Source of the DNA: Smithella sp.
GTDB taxonomy: Bacteria; Desulfobacterota; Syntrophia; Syntrophales; Smithellaceae
Direction of reading: 5' to 3'
Assembly (NCBI GenBank): GCA_007244375.1
Contig: SCVW01000025.1
Location: forward strand, 62,001-126,000
DNA length: 64,000 nt
Positions 1 to 8,764 of the stretch are shown here, in pieces (position 1 is the first letter of the stretch; every line of letters begins with the position of its first letter). The notes under the pieces were generated by a model. It worked only from the letters and a program-made list of their open reading frames with translations, was not told the DNA's origin and ran no database searches. The position numbers were made by a program, and so were the translations under genes.

Positions 1-1035
1 ATGAAATACAAGTTTATTACCGATAGACAGGTTTACTTTTTCCTTTTCCATGGATATTCCTGAAGAACCAATGGCAGCAATTATCCTTCCCCAGTTGGGA
101 TCTTCTCCAAAAAATGCCGTCTTGACCAAATTGGAGTTCGCAATAGCATAAGCGACGGATCGCGCATCGGACTTTGATTTAGCTCCTTCGACCATAATTG
201 AAATAAATTTTGTCGCTCCTTCGCCATCCTTAACAACCGCCCGGCAAAGTTCCGTTAAAACCTCGGACAGCATATCGCGAAAACGCTGAAGTCGGGCTTG
301 TACCTTTTCCAACGGATTATTGCCGGCTGAACCATTGGCCAGAATAATCGCCATATCATTGGTGCTCATGCACCCGTCAACACTGATCGAATTAAATGTG
401 GAATTAATCGCCTGATGAAACACTGTGCTCAATGCCTTGGAATCGATTAAAGCATCGGTCATAACATAGGTGAGCAAGGTAGCCATGTTAGGTTCAATCA
501 TTCCGGCACCCTTGGCAATACCGCAAATGGTAATATCTTTCGCTCCGACCACACCTTTGCGAATGGCAATCTTGGGATATTTATCAGTTGTCATAATTGC
601 TTCTTCCGCATCTTCAATTCCGTTCTCATTCAACCCCTTAACCAGTTTACCCATGCCGCTTTCTATCTTTTTCAAGGGAAGTCTTTTCCCGATGACTCCT
701 GTGGAACCTACCAATACCAATTCATCTTTTATTTTCATTTCCCTGGATAACGCTGTGGAAACGGCCAATGCATCCCTGTAACCTTCCTTCCCAGTGGCCG
801 CGTTGGCACATCCGCTATTGGTAATAATTGCCTGAGCGACACCTTTTTTGACACGTTCTTCATTTATCAACAGCGGCGCTGCTTTAAATGTATTTTTAGT
901 AAACACAGCCGCCACTTTTGCGGGAACTGTAGAGTAAATCAAGCCTAAGTCTTTTTTGTCGGAACCTTTAATACCAACGGCAATTCCATTGGCCAGAAAG
1001 CCGGGTACACTGATTTTTGTTTTATTTTTAACCAT
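1..1035 (-). CDS. argJ: Bifunctional ornithine acetyltransferase / N-acetylglutamate synthase (ArgJ), 3' end missing
   Basis: ArgJ moves the acetyl group from N-acetylornithine to glutamate in the cyclic arginine pathway, in the cytoplasm. Reading from ATG at 1035, the frame stays open to the window edge (345 codons; the family has about 400, so some 50 C-terminal residues lie outside). The self-cleavage region GAGMIEPNMATLL is intact: ArgJ precursors cut themselves before the Thr of the MAT-LL segment, and that Thr becomes the nucleophile. The N-terminal VPGF and the ITNSGCANAATG stretch are typical. It lies 28 bases after secA on the same strand, so it is probably cotranscribed. I see nothing abnormal. 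Whether it also makes N-acetylglutamate from acetyl-CoA cannot be told from sequence alone. Confidence 0.93.
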   Translation of the reverse strand, partial: MVKNKTKISVPGFLANGIAVGIKGSDKKDLGLIYSTVPAKVAAVFTKNTFKAAPLLINEERVKKGVAQAIITNSGCANAATGKEGYRDALAVSTALSREMKIKDELVLVGSTGVIGKRLPLKKIESGMGKLVKGLNENGIEDAEEAIMTTDKYPKIAIRKGVVGAKDITICGIAKGAGMIEPNMATLLTYVMTDALIDSKALSTVFHQAINSTFNSISVDGCMSTNDMAIILANGSAGNNPLEKVQARLQRFRDMLSEVLTELCRAVVKDGEGATKFISIMVEGAKSKSDARSVAYAIANSNLVKTAFFGEDPNWGRIIAAIGSSGISMEKEKVNLSIGNKLVFH

Positions 1036-1063
1036 AAAAACACTTCCTTTTTTTTAAAATAAC

Positions 1064-3589
1064 TTAAGCACCACAACATTTCTTGTATTTCTTACCGCTC
1101 CCGCAAGGGCAGGGATCATTCCGTCCGATCTTGGCACCTTCATGCTTGATCGTTTTGGGTTGCGGCACATCTTCTCCGCGGCTCATAATATAATCCTGTT
1201 TTTGTTTTTGCCGTATTTCTTCAACCTCTTCCTCTCTCTGGATTCTAATCAGACATAGTTTTTCCAGCACGTCCATTTTAATTCGGGCAATCATTTCCAT
1301 GAACATCTCATACCCTTCACGCTGATATTCCCTGACCGGATCCTTTTGAGCGTAGCCGCGCAAACCGATTCCTTCTCTTAGATGGTCCATCGCCAGCAGA
1401 TGTTCTTTCCACTGAGTGTCTATTGCCTGAAGCATGATTACCTTCATCAGGTAACTCATCAGCTCTTTACCGAATTCGTCTTCTTTATCATGCAGGAGTT
1501 TTTGAACTCCTTGAATTATAAACTCGTGAACAGATGACGGAGCAGCACTACTCTGCCCGAAATTGACTAAATCAAATTTTATATTGAACTGCTTCAACAA
1601 AGCGTCTTCCAGTCCTTTAAGGTTCCATTCGTCCTTATTTTCTTTCTCATTCATAAATTCGGAAAGAAAATCATTGACGATTTCTTCAATCATTTCATTA
1701 ACATCTGTCCATAAGTCGTCGCCACGAAGTACTTTTTTGCGCTGTTCATAAATTACTTTGCGCTGCCTGTTCATTACATCATCATAATCAAGCAGATGTT
1801 TGCGGATATCAAAATTCTGTCCTTCAACACGTTTCTGGGCATTTTCTATAGCGCGGGAGATATATTTATGTTCAATCGGCTGATCCTCTTCAATGCCGAT
1901 TTTATCCATAATCCCGGATATTCTTTCCGCACCGAATATACGCAACAAATCATCTTCCAGAGAAAGATAAAAGCGTGAAGATCCTTTGTCACCTTGCCTT
2001 CCCGACCGTCCTCTCAGCTGATTATCTATCCGGCGGCTTTCATGGCGTTCGGTTCCCAGAATATGCAGGCCTCCCATTTTCGCCACACCCTCTCCCAGCT
2101 TGATATCAGTGCCGCGTCCAGCCATGTTTGTGGATATCGTTACCATTCCCGGCTGTCCGGCATGTGCCACTATTTCGGCCTCTTTTTCATGGTTTTTAGC
2201 ATTTAGGACATGATGTTTTATGCCTGATTTAGTTAAATATTTGCTCAGGAGTTCGGATTTTTCTATCGAGATAGTACCGATCAAAACCGGCCGTTTCTCT
2301 TTGTTTAACTCTTTGACTTCCTTAATGACGGCATTGATTTTTTCTTTTTCAGTTTTATAAATTAAGTCATTGCAATCATCGCGAATCATCGGCATGTTGG
2401 TTGGAACAACGACAACATCAAGATTATAAATTTTCTTGAATTCGGCAGCTTCCGTATCCGCTGTTCCGGTCATGCCCGCCAGTTTCTTGTACATTCTAAA
2501 ATAATTCTGAAACGTGATGGAAGCCAGTGTTTGATTTTCTCTCTCAATTTTTACTTTTTCTTTGGCTTCCAGAGCCTGGTGCAGTCCGTCACTGTAGCGC
2601 CGTCCCGGCATTACTCTTCCCGTGAATTCATCGACAATGACAACTTCACCGTCTTTGACCAGATAATCAACATCTCTCCTGAATAAAGTATGGGCGCGGA
2701 GAGCCTGATTAACATGGTGAACAATTTCTATGTTGCGCGGTTCGTATAGATTTTGTACATTCAACAATCCCTCAACATGCGCCACGCCTGCTTCGGTCAA
2801 AACAACCGTTTTGCTTTTTTCTTCTATCGAGTAATCGACGTCTTTTTTTAACCGGGGGATGATCTGATTAATTTTGTAATACTTATCGGTTGATTCTTCA
2901 GAGGGACCGGAAATGATCAGCGGAGTCCTGGCTTCATCAATCAGAATACTGTCAACCTCGTCTACAATAGCATAGTTGAATTCGCGCTGGACATAATTAT
3001 CCAGCGTAAATTTCATATTATCGCGAAGGTAATCAAAACCAAATTCATTATTGGTACCGTAGGTAATATCCGCATGATATGATTCCCTCCGTTCGTCATC
3101 GTCCAAGCCATGAACAATCACTCCGACACTCAGACCCAGAAACTTATAAATCGGTCCCATCCATTCAGCGTCTCTAGCGGCCAGATAATCATTGACGGTA
3201 ACTACATGACATCCCTTCCCCTCCAACGCGTTAAGGTAGAGCGGCATGGTCGCGGCCAATGTTTTTCCTTCCCCTGTTTTCATTTCGGCAATTTTGCCTT
3301 CATGCAGAACAATTCCGCCGATGATCTGAACATCGAAGGGCCTCATCAGCAAAGTTCGGCGGGAAGCCTCCCTGACCACAGCAAATGCTTCTGTCAGAAT
3401 ATCATCCAGAGAAAGACCGTTTTTTAATTTTTCTTTAAAATAAGGAGTCTTTGCTCTTAATTCCTCATCGGATAAAGACATCATTGCCGGTTCGAAATTA
3501 TTTATTTCCTCCAACAGCAATGATAGACGCTTCAATTCCCGGTCATTTTTCGTTCCTACAATTTTTTTCAGCACGCTTTCCAGAAACAT
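1064..3589 (-). CDS. secA: Preprotein translocase ATPase SecA
   Basis: SecA is the ATP-driven motor that pushes unfolded preproteins through SecYEG. The 841-residue product has Walker A MKTGEGKT near residue 105, the [16 protein letters not shown] helicase box near 210, the [12 protein letters not shown] motor motif near 495, and ends in a zinc-binding SEC-C tail ([13 protein letters not shown]) that normally contacts SecB and phospholipid. The length is slightly below the roughly 900 residues of E. coli SecA but usual for this lineage. It follows an M23 peptidase gene, with an intrinsic terminator in between, and precedes argJ by 28 bases. The ATG at 3589 begins the conserved [12 protein letters not shown] start. 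Confidence 0.98.
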   Translation of the reverse strand: MFLESVLKKIVGTKNDRELKRLSLLLEEINNFEPAMMSLSDEELRAKTPYFKEKLKNGLSLDDILTEAFAVVREASRRTLLMRPFDVQIIGGIVLHEGKIAEMKTGEGKTLAATMPLYLNALEGKGCHVVTVNDYLAARDAEWMGPIYKFLGLSVGVIVHGLDDDERRESYHADITYGTNNEFGFDYLRDNMKFTLDNYVQREFNYAIVDEVDSILIDEARTPLIISGPSEESTDKYYKINQIIPRLKKDVDYSIEEKSKTVVLTEAGVAHVEGLLNVQNLYEPRNIEIVHHVNQALRAHTLFRRDVDYLVKDGEVVIVDEFTGRVMPGRRYSDGLHQALEAKEKVKIERENQTLASITFQNYFRMYKKLAGMTGTADTEAAEFKKIYNLDVVVVPTNMPMIRDDCNDLIYKTEKEKINAVIKEVKELNKEKRPVLIGTISIEKSELLSKYLTKSGIKHHVLNAKNHEKEAEIVAHAGQPGMVTISTNMAGRGTDIKLGEGVAKMGGLHILGTERHESRRIDNQLRGRSGRQGDKGSSRFYLSLEDDLLRIFGAERISGIMDKIGIEEDQPIEHKYISRAIENAQKRVEGQNFDIRKHLLDYDDVMNRQRKVIYEQRKKVLRGDDLWTDVNEMIEEIVNDFLSEFMNEKENKDEWNLKGLEDALLKQFNIKFDLVNFGQSSAAPSSVHEFIIQGVQKLLHDKEDEFGKELMSYLMKVIMLQAIDTQWKEHLLAMDHLREGIGLRGYAQKDPVREYQREGYEMFMEMIARIKMDVLEKLCLIRIQREEEVEEIRQKQKQDYIMSRGEDVPQPKTIKHEGAKIGRNDPCPCGSGKKYKKCCGA

Positions 3590-3601
3590 TGGTTACCTTT
3601 T

Positions 3602-3629
3602 TTAAAAAAAAACCGGCAATTTTACCGGT
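3602..3629 (-). terminator. Intrinsic terminator between the M23 peptidase gene and secA
   Basis: Read on the minus strand, a short hairpin with ACCGG/CCGGT arms at 3612-3629 runs directly into nine or so T residues (3602-3611). It should end transcripts from the upstream M23 peptidase gene, which would leave secA needing its own promoter or read-through. The stem is only 5-6 bp, so it is modest. Confidence 0.5.
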
Positions 3630-3734
3630 AAGTTTAAATACATTTATTTTATTGACAATAAAAGTTCACTTCTAAGGAATGAAACTTCCCGGCAGCGAAA
3701 ACGTTTATTGTTACCTGCCTTCATGATCAGATGA

Positions 3735-4637
3735 TCAACTGCTTTTCAAATACTTTCTGGGATTAACCGGCATGCCATTGACGAATACGGCATAGTGAAG
3801 ATGCGCACCCGTACTACGACCGGTATCACCAACATAACCGATGATATCACCTCTTTTAACTCTTTTACCTTCCGTTACAACTCTTTTGGATAAGTGAGCA
3901 AAGCCGGTAGCCAACCCGCGTCCATGATCAATCTTTATAAAATTGCCATCCTCGGGATCATAAACACTCATGACCACAATCCCATCTGCCGGAGCGACTA
4001 TTTCCTTACCAAATCTCGCCGCTATATCTAACCCCTTATGAAATTCAACACCCCTTCCAAAAGGTGATTGTCTTATCCCGAATTCCGATGTTACCCAGCC
4101 CTTTACTGGCCAGGTGGAAGGAGTACATGCCAGGATAGATTTTTGTTCATGTAAGAAACTCAACAATTCATTAAAGCTTCCTTCCCGATCGTGGGCATCT
4201 TCGTTGAGATTTTCGATTCCTTTACGCAGTTCGGAGATTAACGTCTGCTGATCCTTATCCAGCAAAGATTTTATATCTATATTATTGTCAGATCCACCCA
4301 TACCTAATGGAATTTTTTTCCCCCGATTTGTCTCATATGCCAACATTCTAATTTTTTTATCGACTTGTCTGAGTTCTTCCATGCGTTCAGCAAATGTTTC
4401 CATTTTTACGGCCAGTTCTTTAAATTGCTGAGATTGCTCTTTGGTCTGCTGCCTTAATCTTGCCAGTTCAGCCCGATCCCTTTTAATACTGGCGTAATCA
4501 TAAACAACATATAAAGTTACAAGAATGATTAAGACGGAAGCAATGAGAATATTACGGATAAAAGTTTTGGGAACGGATATCTTTTTGACACCACTTTTCC
4601 TGTTGGGGATAATCATGAATGTAAAGTGATCGGACAT
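3735..4637 (-). CDS. Membrane-anchored M23 (LytM-type) peptidoglycan metallopeptidase
   Basis: A 300-residue protein with an N-terminal membrane anchor (about residues 28-48), a coiled-coil stretch rich in K/E/Q (about 50-100) and a C-terminal M23 domain. The zinc and catalytic motifs are present: HKGLD (H-x3-D) near residue 200 and HLHY (HxH) near 280. It should act in the periplasm, cutting peptide cross-links or serving as a cell-division or envelope-remodelling endopeptidase. All metal ligands seem kept, so it is probably active rather than an EnvC/NlpD-like degenerate form. It is monocistronic or leads into secA through a terminator, and is divergent from the L,D-transpeptidase gene. The exact cleaved bond is unknown. 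Confidence 0.88.
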   Translation of the reverse strand: MSDHFTFMIIPNRKSGVKKISVPKTFIRNILIASVLIILVTLYVVYDYASIKRDRAELARLRQQTKEQSQQFKELAVKMETFAERMEELRQVDKKIRMLAYETNRGKKIPLGMGGSDNNIDIKSLLDKDQQTLISELRKGIENLNEDAHDREGSFNELLSFLHEQKSILACTPSTWPVKGWVTSEFGIRQSPFGRGVEFHKGLDIAARFGKEIVAPADGIVVMSVYDPEDGNFIKIDHGRGLATGFAHLSKRVVTEGKRVKRGDIIGYVGDTGRSTGAHLHYAVFVNGMPVNPRKYLKSS

Positions 4638-4813
4638 TATTTATTCCCTGGAGATTTTGATAATATTTACAAGTATTTTTTTATAAAAGGTTACTGAAAA
4701 CTAACATAAAAAAAGAATTAAAGTCAAGGATAAGTTAATTTTATGTTATTACTTGATTTTTTTATATTTTTGCCGTAATGTTTTGACCAAATCCTAAAAG
4801 AACCAATAATTTT

Positions 4814-5530
4814 ATGAAGATAAATAGACTATCAAAATTTATCTTGTTATTTTCAATACTTCAGTCGCTTTTTTCTCTACAGGGCTGTTGTTTTGCCCCT
4901 TTTACGTCAAAGTTCAACGCCGGAGAATTTCCGACATCCCGAGGAAATAAAATCGGCCAATCATCGCAAATCATCCTAGCCAGGGACAACAGCTTTCTCT
5001 TCTTCACTAAGACAACTCTTTACGCCCTGGAAAAGCATAAAGATAAATGGCAGACAGTTTTTGAACCGTTTGATGCCGTAATCGGAAGGAATGGATTCGC
5101 GCCCCCCGGAGAAAAAAGAGAGGGAGACGGTAGAACCCCTTCCGGCATTTATCCGCTGAAAATGGCCTTTGGCTATGATCCAACCATGGAAACAAAAATG
5201 CCTTACCGTCAGGCACTCGCGGACGACATCTGGGTTGATGACCAAAACGCTGAAGATTACAATCTCTGGGTAAAGAAATCTGAAACACACGCGACTTCTT
5301 ATGAGATGATGAGACGCGATGACAATCTTTACAAATACGGAATTGTCATTGAGTATAACACCGATCCGGTAATCAAGGGAAAAGGCAGCGCCATCTTTCT
5401 ACACATCTGGAAAGGTAGAGGCATACCTACGGCAGGTTGTGTAGCTGTTTCCGAGGAAAGCATAATTAAAATTATCGGCTGGCTTGATCCGGCGGCATCG
5501 CCGCTGATCATTACAGGCATCAGAGATTAA
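4814..5530 (+). CDS. L,D-transpeptidase (YkuD superfamily) lipoprotein
   Basis: A 238-residue protein with a lipoprotein signal peptide (lipobox LQGC around residue 25) and a C-terminal YkuD fold. The catalytic region reads FLHIWKGRGIPTAGCVAV: the histidine and the nucleophilic cysteine are present. The usual SHGC is TAGC, which I recall as the normal form in the COG3786 branch rather than a defect. The expected role is periplasmic: attacking a tetrapeptide donor stem, releasing D-alanine and forming 3-3 cross-links or anchoring a protein. It is the first gene of a three-gene + strand run (dipeptidase after 13 bases, then a symporter), which points to peptidoglycan peptide turnover. There is no strong Shine-Dalgarno before ATG 4814. 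Confidence 0.8.
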   Translation: MKINRLSKFILLFSILQSLFSLQGCCFAPFTSKFNAGEFPTSRGNKIGQSSQIILARDNSFLFFTKTTLYALEKHKDKWQTVFEPFDAVIGRNGFAPPGEKREGDGRTPSGIYPLKMAFGYDPTMETKMPYRQALADDIWVDDQNAEDYNLWVKKSETHATSYEMMRRDDNLYKYGIVIEYNTDPVIKGKGSAIFLHIWKGRGIPTAGCVAVSEESIIKIIGWLDPAASPLIITGIRD

Positions 5531-5543
5531 ACGGAGGCTTTTT

Positions 5544-6308
5544 ATGAAATCCAAAATTATGATCGTCTTATTGATTTTTATTTCTGCATGCTGTCCGCTA
5601 ACCCCTCACAAAGCCGATACCAACAAAATGCCGGATAGCTTCATTGATATTCAAAAAGTAATCCCGGATATTCTTCTGGATATTCGTTACTACGGACATA
5701 ATAATTTCCTAGGAGAAAAGGTTGACGGCTATTTGGCTCCCAAGTGCTATCTAACAAAAGAAGCTGCGCAGGCACTTGCGGAAGTTCAGAAAGAACTTGC
5801 ACCTTTTTCTCTTTCTTTGAAAGTTTACGACTGTTACCGACCGCAAAGAGCAGTTGATCATTTTGTCCGCTGGGCCAAAGAAATCGAAAATACAAAAACA
5901 ATGAAAGAATTTTATCCTACAGTGGATAAACGAAATCTATTCAAGGACGGCTATATTGCCGAAAAGTCCAGCCACAGCCGCGGGAGCACGGTTGATTTGA
6001 CAATTGTCCCCCTGCCCGTCCCGCAACAAGCTGAATACATTCCCGGTCAGCAATTATTTGAATGCTATCTTCCGGCAGAAAAACGTTTTGCCGATAACAG
6101 CATCGACATGGGAACCGGTTTTGACTGCTTTCATGAACTATCACATACGGCCAACGTGAATATCGGCCGTCAGCAAAAAATCAATCGGCTTGTGCTGAAA
6201 TCACTGATGGAGAAGCACGGTTTTAAAAATTATGATATGGAGTGGTGGCACTACACATTGAACAACGAACCTTATCCCGACACTTACTTTGATTTTGCTA
6301 TTGAGTGA
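5544..6308 (+). CDS. D-alanyl-D-alanine dipeptidase, VanX/DdpX type (M15D), lipoprotein
   Basis: A zinc dipeptidase of 254 residues expected to split D-Ala-D-Ala. The zinc site is visible: SSHSRGSTVDL (SxHxxGxxxD) near residue 140 and EWWHY (ExxH) near 233, the defining VanX pair. A lipoprotein signal with the lipobox SACC near residue 16 places it at the periplasmic face, unlike cytoplasmic VanX of glycopeptide-resistant bacteria. This argues for scavenging of released D-Ala-D-Ala rather than vancomycin resistance; no vanH or vanA neighbour is present. It has an AACGGAGG-like ribosome site and sits 13 bases after the L,D-transpeptidase gene; its stop overlaps a possible GTG start of the symporter. 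Confidence 0.88.
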   Translation: MKSKIMIVLLIFISACCPLTPHKADTNKMPDSFIDIQKVIPDILLDIRYYGHNNFLGEKVDGYLAPKCYLTKEAAQALAEVQKELAPFSLSLKVYDCYRPQRAVDHFVRWAKEIENTKTMKEFYPTVDKRNLFKDGYIAEKSSHSRGSTVDLTIVPLPVPQQAEYIPGQQLFECYLPAEKRFADNSIDMGTGFDCFHELSHTANVNIGRQQKINRLVLKSLMEKHGFKNYDMEWWHYTLNNEPYPDTYFDFAIE

Positions 6309-6313
6309 TAAAT

Positions 6314-7543
6314 ATGGAAACAAAAACTCCTTCGTTTTTAAAATCATACGGTTTTTCGATTACACTGATTTTATCTATTATTATCGGTGCCATTCTCGGC
6401 ATTATTTATAAAAAAGAAGCTGCTGCTTTTAAACCTCTGGGCGATATTTTTTTGAATCTGCTTTTTACTGTGCTTATTCCGCTTGTTTTCTTTTCCATTT
6501 CTTCCGCAGTCGCCGGAATGCAAAATATCCGGCGACTGGGGGAAATTATGTCGGCAATGATATTTGTATTTGTAGTAACCGGCCTGATCGCTTCCATTGT
6601 TATGATAATCGGTGTCGTTTCCTTCCCACCCGCTATCGGTGTTCATGTAATCTTGGGCAATGGTGAAAGTGTTGAACATCTGAAAATTTCCGATCAAATC
6701 GTGAAGGCTTTTACCGTTTCCGATTTTGCCGATTTATTATCCAAAAAAAATATGCTCGCGCTGATTATCTTTTCAATTTTAATCGGACTGGCAACTTCGG
6801 CCATTGGCGATAAGGGAAAAACATTTGCGAACTTTCTTAATTCCGGCAGCGCGGTAATGATGAAACTTATTTCTTTTGTAATGTATTACGCGCCCATAGG
6901 ACTTTGCGCATACTTTGCCTATCTTGTAGGTGTTTTCGGACCGGAGCTACTGGGCGCATATGCGCGCGCTATGGTTCTTTATTATCCGACAGCAATCTTA
7001 TACTTTTTTATCGCCTTTACCATCTACGCTTTTATCGCAGCTAAAAGTAAAGGTGTGCGACGATTCTGGAAAAATATCATACCGGTATCTCTTGTCGCTC
7101 TGGCTACCGGCAGTTCCATGGCAACAATTCCCGCTAATCTGGAAGCTGCCGATAAAAACGGCGTACCCAAAGATATCAGTGAAGTCATCATCCCTATCGG
7201 TGCTACAATGCATATGGAGGGATCGTGTCTGGCAGCTGTTTTGAAAATTGCTTTTCTTTTCGGAATATTCAACATGCCTTTTTCCGGTGCGGAAACGATT
7301 CTTACAGCTTTCGGTATCGCTCTTTTAACCGGCGTGGTTGTCAGCGGAATACCCGGTGGCGGAACAATCGGCGAACTATTGATTATTTCTTTTTATGGTT
7401 TTCCGATGGAAGCATTCCCGATAATAACCATGATCGGCACACTGGTGGACGCCCCGGCCACAATGCTCAACGCAGTCGGCGACAACGTTTCCAGCATGCT
7501 CGTTTCACGCATGCTGGGCGGAAAAAACTGGATGCAGACGTGA
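6314..7543 (+). CDS. DAACS-family dicarboxylate/amino acid:cation symporter with altered substrate site
   Basis: An inner-membrane secondary transporter of about 409 residues with the hydrophobic pattern of the GltPh/DctA family, including the re-entrant loop ATGSSMATIP. Two key places differ from acidic amino-acid carriers. The NMDGT motif is HMEGS (at 7211-7225), and the DMGRT motif is DAPAT (at 7448-7462), so the arginine that binds a side-chain carboxylate is an alanine, while the Asp that binds the amino group and the following Asn and Asp remain. A neutral amino-acid substrate is therefore likelier. Its place after two enzymes that release D-alanine suggests D-Ala or L-Ala uptake; this is inference. 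The start could also be GTG at 6305, which overlaps the dipeptidase stop. Confidence 0.82.
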   Translation: METKTPSFLKSYGFSITLILSIIIGAILGIIYKKEAAAFKPLGDIFLNLLFTVLIPLVFFSISSAVAGMQNIRRLGEIMSAMIFVFVVTGLIASIVMIIGVVSFPPAIGVHVILGNGESVEHLKISDQIVKAFTVSDFADLLSKKNMLALIIFSILIGLATSAIGDKGKTFANFLNSGSAVMMKLISFVMYYAPIGLCAYFAYLVGVFGPELLGAYARAMVLYYPTAILYFFIAFTIYAFIAAKSKGVRRFWKNIIPVSLVALATGSSMATIPANLEAADKNGVPKDISEVIIPIGATMHMEGSCLAAVLKIAFLFGIFNMPFSGAETILTAFGIALLTGVVVSGIPGGGTIGELLIISFYGFPMEAFPIITMIGTLVDAPATMLNAVGDNVSSMLVSRMLGGKNWMQT

Positions 7544-7706
7544 GTCTAAAATTTAAGGTTCAAAATCTTCGCTAAATACCGCATTATTGGCGGAAAGTAA
7601 TTCCAATAACACTACCAAAAGTAATATTCATTTTCATAAATGCGCAACAGCATATCCATCATCAACCGAAGGATAAATGGGATAAAAGTAGGATAATCGG
7701 ACGGTT

Positions 7707-8294
7707 CTATTTATTTTTAAGCTTACGCTTATGCAGAGAAGAAAATACATTTACAATTGCTAAAACAGGCGCCGCCAATGCGGATACTATGACTTCATCA
7801 TAGAGACGGCTATGAGAAATACTCTTGCCGGATAGTCGCGTTACGAAGGCATCAAAAGTGTTACCACTAAGATTTCCCAGCATGATCAGGCGTATATAAA
7901 GCATTATATCATCTGCAATTACATTGCCATAAAAACGTTTTAGCTCAAAAAAATTTTCGGCTAAAGGATTACGTTCTGTTTTGGCATATTCCTGAGCAAA
8001 CTGCAATGCCAGCCTTTCATAAGCATTAACGCAAGTACCAATTTCCATCTGCAGGAGTTGAGCTATTTCTTCAGCTTCCACTCCGCTAATATGAGCTAAA
8101 GCTCCATGAAAACGTGCGCAATGCCGACATCCGTTTACGGATGTGACTGCCAACATTATTTTTTCCGCCATCGGCCAGGGTACTCTCTTAGAACGGTATG
8201 CTTTGATTATTGACGGCAAACGACCAAGAAGAAATATAATATCTCCAAAAAATTGTTTGGTCTTATAAACGCGTTTATGTAAATCTTGAGACAT
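7707..8294 (-). CDS. AhpD-like / carboxymuconolactone-decarboxylase family protein
   Basis: A 195-residue cytosolic protein with an AhpD-type active-site block, GCRHCARFHGALAH (CxxC then H three residues later) near residue 55. In AhpD the two cysteines and histidine reduce peroxiredoxin partners. No AhpC gene is nearby, so the partner is unknown. The gene is divergent from a small zinc-ribbon gene; the shared 129-base spacer holds a repeated ACATGT motif that could be an operator. A C-terminal hydrophobic stretch (SALAAPVLAIVNVFSSL) may be a membrane-contacting helix. The family is clear; the function is not. Confidence 0.75.
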   Translation of the reverse strand: MSQDLHKRVYKTKQFFGDIIFLLGRLPSIIKAYRSKRVPWPMAEKIMLAVTSVNGCRHCARFHGALAHISGVEAEEIAQLLQMEIGTCVNAYERLALQFAQEYAKTERNPLAENFFELKRFYGNVIADDIMLYIRLIMLGNLSGNTFDAFVTRLSGKSISHSRLYDEVIVSALAAPVLAIVNVFSSLHKRKLKNK

Positions 8295-8340
8295 CTTATC
8301 CTCCGACTATTAGATTTCCCCGTTCCCTGAAACAGAATAT

Positions 8341-8358
8341 ACATGTCCTTTTACATGT
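8341..8358. promoter_or_regulatory. Paired ACATGT motifs between divergent genes
   Basis: ACATGT occurs at 8341-8346 and again at 8353-8358, twelve bases apart, in the spacer between the AhpD-like gene and the zinc-ribbon gene. Each copy is itself a palindrome, so the pair could bind two regulator dimers on one helix face or near it. No regulator gene is adjacent. This is a candidate only. Confidence 0.3.
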
Positions 8359-8387
8359 CAATTAAAATCTATCTATCAGAAAGTTTC

Positions 8388-8415
8388 TTGACATAAGCTG
8401 CTCATAACTTATATT
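8388..8415 (+). promoter_or_regulatory. Sigma70-type promoter giving a nearly leaderless transcript
   Basis: TTGACA (8388-8393) and TATATT (8410-8415) are separated by 16 bases. Transcription would begin near 8422, only one or two bases before the ATG at 8424. No Shine-Dalgarno lies between, so the mRNA may be leaderless. Confidence 0.55.
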
Positions 8416-8423
8416 TTAATAAC

Positions 8424-8708
8424 ATGAATATTTGCCACAAATGTAAAAAAGAAATTGCAGAAGATTTTTTTGTCGGAAGGCAGTCGCAATGTCCTTCCTG
8501 CGGTGCTGATCTGCATTGCTGCCTGAACTGCTCTTTTTACGATGCGGGCGCTTACAATGACTGCCGCGAACCGCAGGCGGAGCGCATAGTGGATAAATCC
8601 CGCTCTAATTTTTGCGATTTTTTTAGATTTAAAGAATCTGGAAAATCTTCCGGCACGTCTGAATCAAACGCCAAAAACCAGTTGGAAGCATTGTTTAAAA
8701 AAGAGTGA
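8424..8708 (+). CDS. Small cysteine-rich zinc-ribbon protein, function unknown
   Basis: A 94-residue protein with CxxC pairs: CHKC near residue 4, CPSC near 25, then CCLNCSFYD near 35, and a conserved-looking CREPQAERIVDKSRSNFCDFF block near 50-68. The cysteine spacing suggests two zinc sites. I recall this arrangement as a conserved uncharacterised family in Deltaproteobacteria but cannot name it. The charged, low-complexity C-terminus (KSSGTSESNAKN) looks unstructured. It has its own promoter and apparently no ribosome site. Confidence 0.7.
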   Translation: MNICHKCKKEIAEDFFVGRQSQCPSCGADLHCCLNCSFYDAGAYNDCREPQAERIVDKSRSNFCDFFRFKESGKSSGTSESNAKNQLEALFKKE

Positions 8709-8714
8709 ATTAAA

Positions 8715-8746
8715 TCCTGGATTCCCGCCTTCGCGAGAATGACAAA
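8715..8746 (+). repeat. Palindromic intergenic repeat, copy 1 (3' side of arnD)
   Basis: A 32-base element with an 8-bp hairpin (ATTCCCGC / GCGAGAAT, one mismatch) and flanks TCCTGG and GACAAA. It differs from the copy at 9697-9728 at only three positions and has the same orientation. It resembles dispersed REP-like repeats. There is no T-tract, so it is not an ordinary terminator. Confidence 0.65.
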
Positions 8747-8764
8747 GGTGTTTCAAATAACTCT

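Noticed and set aside
5544-6308. VanX homologue as a sign of vancomycin resistance
   Set aside because: It is a lipoprotein outside the cytoplasm and no vanH, vanA or vanRS genes are near; peptide salvage fits better.
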